From assembly GCF_002838065.1 (NCBI RefSeq), contig NZ_PIZU01000013.1, positions 1 through 64,000 of the forward strand: a stretch of DNA of 64,000 bases, written 5' to 3'. Position 1 is the first letter of the stretch, and the number at the start of each line of letters is the position of its first letter. The notes below the pieces were generated by a model, which was not told the DNA's origin, did not search any database, and saw only the letters and a program-made list of their open reading frames with translations. The stretch comes from Mycobacterium hubeiense. Its GTDB lineage: Bacteria > Actinomycetota > Actinomycetes > Mycobacteriales > Mycobacteriaceae. The translations under genes and the position numbers were made by a program. Below, piece by piece: positions 60,974 to 64,000 of the stretch.

Positions 60974-61813
60974 GTGAGCGAAACACGTTTTCATCGTAGG
61001 AATCTCGGCGTCGTGCGCTATGAGCGCGACGGTGCGATCGCCCGCATCGTTCTCGACTGGCCGGAACGGGCCAACGCCCAGTCTTCGGAGATGGTGAGCC
61101 AGGTCGACTCCTGCCTCGACGAGGCGCGGCAGGACTACGGGGTGAAGGTGGTCATCGTCAAGGGCAGCGGCAAGGGCTTCTGCGCCGGACACGTCATGGC
61201 GCCCGACGCCTACCCGGAGTTCGCCGATTCGCAGGCCCACACGGGCAGCAACTACCAGGGCAGCAAGGAACTCTTCCTTTGGCCGACCCTGAGATACTGG
61301 GAGTTCCCGAAGCCGATGATCGCGCAGGTACACGGTTATGCGATCGGCGGGGGCACGTACTGGGCGCTGTTACCCGAGATCACCATCGCCTCCGAGGACG
61401 CCTACTTCCAGATGCCGCTAGTGCCCGGCCTCGGATTTGCGGGCGGGGAGACGATGATCGAGCCGTGGGTCTTTATGAATTACAAGCGCGCCGCCGAATA
61501 CCTCTATACCGCACAGACTTTGACCGCTGAAGAGGCTTTGAAGATGGGCTTGGTCAACCGCGTAGTCGCCCGCGCCGAGCTCGAACCAGTGACCGAATCG
61601 TTGGCAGCCAAGATCGCCCGTGCCCCACTATCCACGCTGATGGCGACGAAGACCATGCTGGTGCGCGCATGGGAGCAGATGGGCATGCGCCAGCATCTCC
61701 AGCTGTCGGCCGACGTGATGTCGGTGCTGGAACACACTTCTGACGCGCAGGCGCTGCGCGCCGAATTGCTGGCACGCGGCCGACTGCCCCGCGAGCAGGC
61801 GGGCGAGGTCTAG
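60974..61813 (+). CDS. Enoyl-CoA hydratase/isomerase family protein
   Basis: A 279-residue crotonase-fold protein with RIVLDWPERANAQSSEM and oxyanion segments KGFCAGHVM and YAIGGGTYWALL. The two classical Glu positions are replaced (TYWALLPE and MPLVPGLGF), so ordinary hydratase activity is doubtful. AAGGAGG lies 7 bases upstream of the GTG start. Could be a ring-opening hydrolase or decarboxylase of the superfamily. Convergent with the extended SDR gene, overlapping by 4 bases. Confidence 0.88.
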   Translation: MSETRFHRRNLGVVRYERDGAIARIVLDWPERANAQSSEMVSQVDSCLDEARQDYGVKVVIVKGSGKGFCAGHVMAPDAYPEFADSQAHTGSNYQGSKELFLWPTLRYWEFPKPMIAQVHGYAIGGGTYWALLPEITIASEDAYFQMPLVPGLGFAGGETMIEPWVFMNYKRAAEYLYTAQTLTAEEALKMGLVNRVVARAELEPVTESLAAKIARAPLSTLMATKTMLVRAWEQMGMRQHLQLSADVMSVLEHTSDAQALRAELLARGRLPREQAGEV

Positions 61814-62787
61814 CGCGTTTGATAGAACGCCACCGCGCGGCGGATGGAGTCGTGGATCGGCTCCGGTTGCCACCCGAGTTCACGTTCGGCCTTGCCGTGG
61901 TCCATCGGGGACATGATGTGCATCAGCCGCACCGACAGCGTCGACAGCAGCATGTCGCGCCGCAACAGCTTCGCTGCGAGGTCTCCGCAAAAGCCCAGTG
62001 CGTACATGAGCTTCAACGGAATTCCGATCCGCGGCGGCCGTGCTCCGCCTGCCCGGGCAGCCGTTGTGTAGAGTTCGCGCGCGCTGATGTAGCGCTCCGA
62101 GATGATGTACCGCTCGCCGACGCGGCCCTTCTCTGCGGCCAGGATCAGTGCACGAGCCGCGTCTTCGATGCCGACTACTTCCATCGACATGTCCTTGACG
62201 TACACGGGCATCTTGCCCTTGCCCGCCGCGGCCACCAGCGACCCGTGTGGAGTCGGCTGAAAGTCGCCGGGGCCGTACGTGTTCGAGACGCACATCGCGA
62301 CCGCAGGCAGTCCCCGTTCCCGTGCGTACTGCAATACCAGGTTCTCGGCCTCGACCCGCGACCGAATGTAGCTGCCGCCCTTGTCTGCCCAGTTGAACGG
62401 CTCGTTCTCCGTAACCGGTCGACCGTCTTCGCTGAGTGCGATCGTGCCGATGGTGCTGGTGAACACGAAACGCCGCAGGTCTGCGTCCACGGCGGCGTCG
62501 AGGACGTGGCGCAGGCCCTCGACATTGGTGCGGAACAGCGGGGCAGGGTCACGCAGCCAGGCCCGGGTGTCGACGACACAGTAGTAGACGTCGTCGCAGC
62601 CGTCCATTGCGTCGCGCAGCACTGCGTCGTCGAAGACATCGCCGTAGTGCCGTTCGATGTCGAGGTCGTCGAGTGCGACGGTGGAACTGGTGCGGCGCAA
62701 TAGGACTCGCACCCGCTCCCCCCGCTCCACGAGTTGTCGCGTGACGTGCGAACCGAGGAACCCGCTCGCGCCGATTACCAGTTTCAT
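61810..62787 (-). CDS. NAD-dependent epimerase/3beta-HSD-like extended SDR
   Basis: A 325-residue extended SDR with LVIGASGFLGSHVTRQL, the strand VFTSTIGTIAL and the active-site segment SYIRSRVEAENL. The catalytic Tyr140 is present, but the usual YxxxK lysine is Arg144. Such proteins act as 3beta-hydroxysteroid dehydrogenase/isomerase-like or dihydroflavonol-reductase-like oxidoreductases. ATG at 62787 chosen; GTG at 62793 is possible; the longer frame overlaps the hydrolase gene. It follows the hydrolase gene by 23 bases on the same strand. Confidence 0.88.
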   Translation of the reverse strand: MKLVIGASGFLGSHVTRQLVERGERVRVLLRRTSSTVALDDLDIERHYGDVFDDAVLRDAMDGCDDVYYCVVDTRAWLRDPAPLFRTNVEGLRHVLDAAVDADLRRFVFTSTIGTIALSEDGRPVTENEPFNWADKGGSYIRSRVEAENLVLQYARERGLPAVAMCVSNTYGPGDFQPTPHGSLVAAAGKGKMPVYVKDMSMEVVGIEDAARALILAAEKGRVGERYIISERYISARELYTTAARAGGARPPRIGIPLKLMYALGFCGDLAAKLLRRDMLLSTLSVRLMHIMSPMDHGKAERELGWQPEPIHDSIRRAVAFYQTR

Positions 62788-62810
62788 CGCCACGTCAGCA
62801 CTCTCACCGC

Positions 62811-63698
62811 CTACCGCTGGGCAAGCAATCTGAGCCGAGATCGGACCCGCCGCTCCAAAAAGTCGCCGAGCACGTTCTCGAAGACCGCGTTGTCGTCGCC
62901 GGCCACCATGTGGTGAGCGCCTGCGACGGTGGCGAACTCCGCGTGCGGCACCAGGTCGAGGAAGCGGATCGAATCGTCGACGCTGAGCACATCGGATTCC
63001 CCTCCGCGCACCAGCAGCGTCGGCAGCCGCAGGCTGCTGGCCGCCGCACCCAGCCGCGCGGGGTCGATGAGTTGGTTGCGCTGCACCGCTTGGTCGGTGG
63101 GTGAGGCCATGAAGGCCGGATCCCAGTGCCAGTACCACCGCCCGTCGCGCAGCCGCAGGTTCTTTTTCAAGCCGTCGAGGTTGCGCGGTCGGGGGCGGTG
63201 AGGAAGGTACGCGGCGACTGCGTCGGCGACCTCCTCAAGTGAGCCGAACCCTTCCTCGGCGTGCGACACCATGAAGTTGCGGATCCTGTTGGTTCCCGAC
63301 GGCTGCAGAAACGGCGACACGTCGACCAGCACCAGGCCGAGCGCGAGATCGGGTCTGCCGCCAAGCGCTTCCAGCGACGCATTGCCTCCCAGCGATGCAC
63401 CGACGAGCACCGGAGGGCGACCGAGGAACTCGGTTATGCAGACCACGTCTGCGGCGAAGCGCTCGAGGTCGTAACGCCCGTCGGCCGACCAGCCGCTGTC
63501 GCCGTGCCCGCGCAGGTCGACCGTCAGGGCGTACCAACCCTGCCCGCCGAGATCCGCCGCGGTCGCCTTCCACGAATGCCGGGTCTGGCCGCCGCCATGC
63601 AGAAGCACCACCGGCGAATCGGCCGGATCACCAAATGCGTCTGCGGCCAAGGTGACGTCGTCGGCCGGAATATTCAGTGCCGCTTGCTGACTCGCCAT
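62811..63698 (-). CDS. Alpha/beta hydrolase
   Basis: A 295-residue alpha/beta hydrolase with the oxyanion segment VVLLHGGGQTRHSW, nucleophile Ser in LVGASLGGNASLE, an acidic residue in VRGGESDVLS and His in VAGAHHMVAGDD. Resembles haloperoxidase-like or esterase enzymes that act in ring or ester catabolism; specificity unknown. ATG at 63698, two bases after the stop of the preceding gene, so they form an operon with the extended SDR. Confidence 0.9.
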   Translation of the reverse strand: MASQQAALNIPADDVTLAADAFGDPADSPVVLLHGGGQTRHSWKATAADLGGQGWYALTVDLRGHGDSGWSADGRYDLERFAADVVCITEFLGRPPVLVGASLGGNASLEALGGRPDLALGLVLVDVSPFLQPSGTNRIRNFMVSHAEEGFGSLEEVADAVAAYLPHRPRPRNLDGLKKNLRLRDGRWYWHWDPAFMASPTDQAVQRNQLIDPARLGAAASSLRLPTLLVRGGESDVLSVDDSIRFLDLVPHAEFATVAGAHHMVAGDDNAVFENVLGDFLERRVRSRLRLLAQR

Positions 63699-63700
63699 CG

Positions 63701-64000
63701 TCAGTCGCTGGCCGGCAGCGGCTTGGCCTCTTTGAGGCGCAGTGCCGTCTCCCCCACGCTCAGCGTGCCCGCTCCCGCTTTCGTCACCAAGACCTCGGCG
63801 CCGGTCTCATCGACATAACGCTTGCCCATCACGTTGCCTTCGGCGAACGCCGGATCGGGTGCGCCGCCGGATTTCTCGGTGCCTTCTTGACTATCCAACG
63901 TTACCATCGGCTGCCCGCCGCAGCGCAGGTCGTCGAGGCTGTCGGCGGCCCTGACGACGATAACCTGGGTGTCACACACCTGGCTCTGCAGCCGAGTGCC
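63701..64000 (-). CDS. Hypothetical protein, cut by the window edge
   Basis: At least 92 residues if it starts at GTG 63979; the frame is open to the window end with a plausible continuation (TRLQSQ before VCDTQVIVVRA), so the true start may lie outside. Two Cys (VCDT and DLRCGGQP), a GGQPMVTLDSQ turn and a C-terminal VGETALRLKEAKPLP. It resembles a small actinobacterial domain found next to CoA or hydrolase genes, but I cannot name it. Adjacent to the hydrolase gene by 2 bases. Confidence 0.7.
   Translation of the reverse strand, partial: GTRLQSQVCDTQVIVVRAADSLDDLRCGGQPMVTLDSQEGTEKSGGAPDPAFAEGNVMGKRYVDETGAEVLVTKAGAGTLSVGETALRLKEAKPLPASD

Overview
This window reads as a chromosomal stretch of a high-GC actinobacterium, most likely an environmental Mycobacterium/Mycolicibacterium or close relative. 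The reasons are FadD/FadE-rich gene content, an LpqH-type lipoprotein, a DUF732 secreted protein, SDRs of the mycofactocin-coupled type, frequent GTG starts, 1-4 bp stop/start overlaps and apparent leaderless promoters. I see no tRNA, rRNA, insertion sequence, phage gene or CRISPR array. It is a dense catabolic region: about 60 genes in some 20 transcription units, nearly all for CoA-ester, alicyclic or aromatic catabolism.

Layout. 36-4709 (-): amidohydrolase, Ltp-like thiolase-fold protein with its DUF35 partner, small Cys-rich protein, aldehyde dehydrogenase and a truncated VOC protein, divergent from a TetR gene (4850-5530). 5639-13904 (-): double CaiB/BaiF fusion, mycofactocin-type SDR, FadD, Ltp-like protein and a two-gene acyl-CoA dehydrogenase (ACAD) pair. 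14018-17647 (-): C-C hydrolase, HpaH-like hydratase, HpaI-like aldolase and a luciferase-like (LLM) oxidoreductase, a meta-cleavage lower-pathway set. 17843-27741 (+): long operon of small protein, Ltp-like protein, DUF35, ring-hydroxylating dioxygenase alpha and beta, FadD, crotonase, ALDH, ACAD and CoA-transferase. 27750-33487: hydrolase, alpha-methylacyl-CoA racemase, CoA-transferase, SDR, flavin reductase and LLM protein. 33631-34722: a 36-aa small ORF and a thioesterase. 34753-41221 (-): FadD, crotonase, mycofactocin-type SDR, double MaoC protein, ACAD and a PaaG-like isomerase. 41279-46015: a small ACAD, a full-size ACAD, a FadE34-like double ACAD and a 3Fe-4S ferredoxin. 46032-50292: LpqH-like lipoprotein, second amidohydrolase, coiled-coil protein plus tandem TetR, DUF732 protein and CAP-domain protein. 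50289-56262: FadD, Ltp-like protein and MaoC (-), divergent from true thiolase, DUF35 and DUF2889 (+). 56427-58913: KshA-like Rieske oxygenase and two TetR genes. 59062-64000: third amidohydrolase, NmrA-like protein and crotonase (+), then extended SDR, hydrolase and a protein cut by the window edge (-).

How it fits together (inference). FadDs and CoA-transferases activate acids; the racemase resolves 2-methyl branches; ACADs, crotonases and MaoC proteins carry out beta-oxidation; the true thiolase, or Ltp/DUF35 aldolases, remove side chains. Rieske oxygenases and LLM proteins attack rings, and the hydrolase-hydratase-aldolase trio finishes ring fragments. The substrate cannot be read from sequence; a branched, ring-containing compound (terpenoid-, steroid- or alkyl-aromatic-like) is plausible.

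Regulation stands out. A palindrome TGAC-N6-GTCA recurs in promoter regions of four divergent or upstream regions; a GGGAA-N5-TTCCC palindrome occurs three times around one TetR gene; a 20-bp-spaced direct repeat lies between a tandem-TetR operon and an amidohydrolase; and all three amidohydrolase genes are divergent from TetR-containing units.
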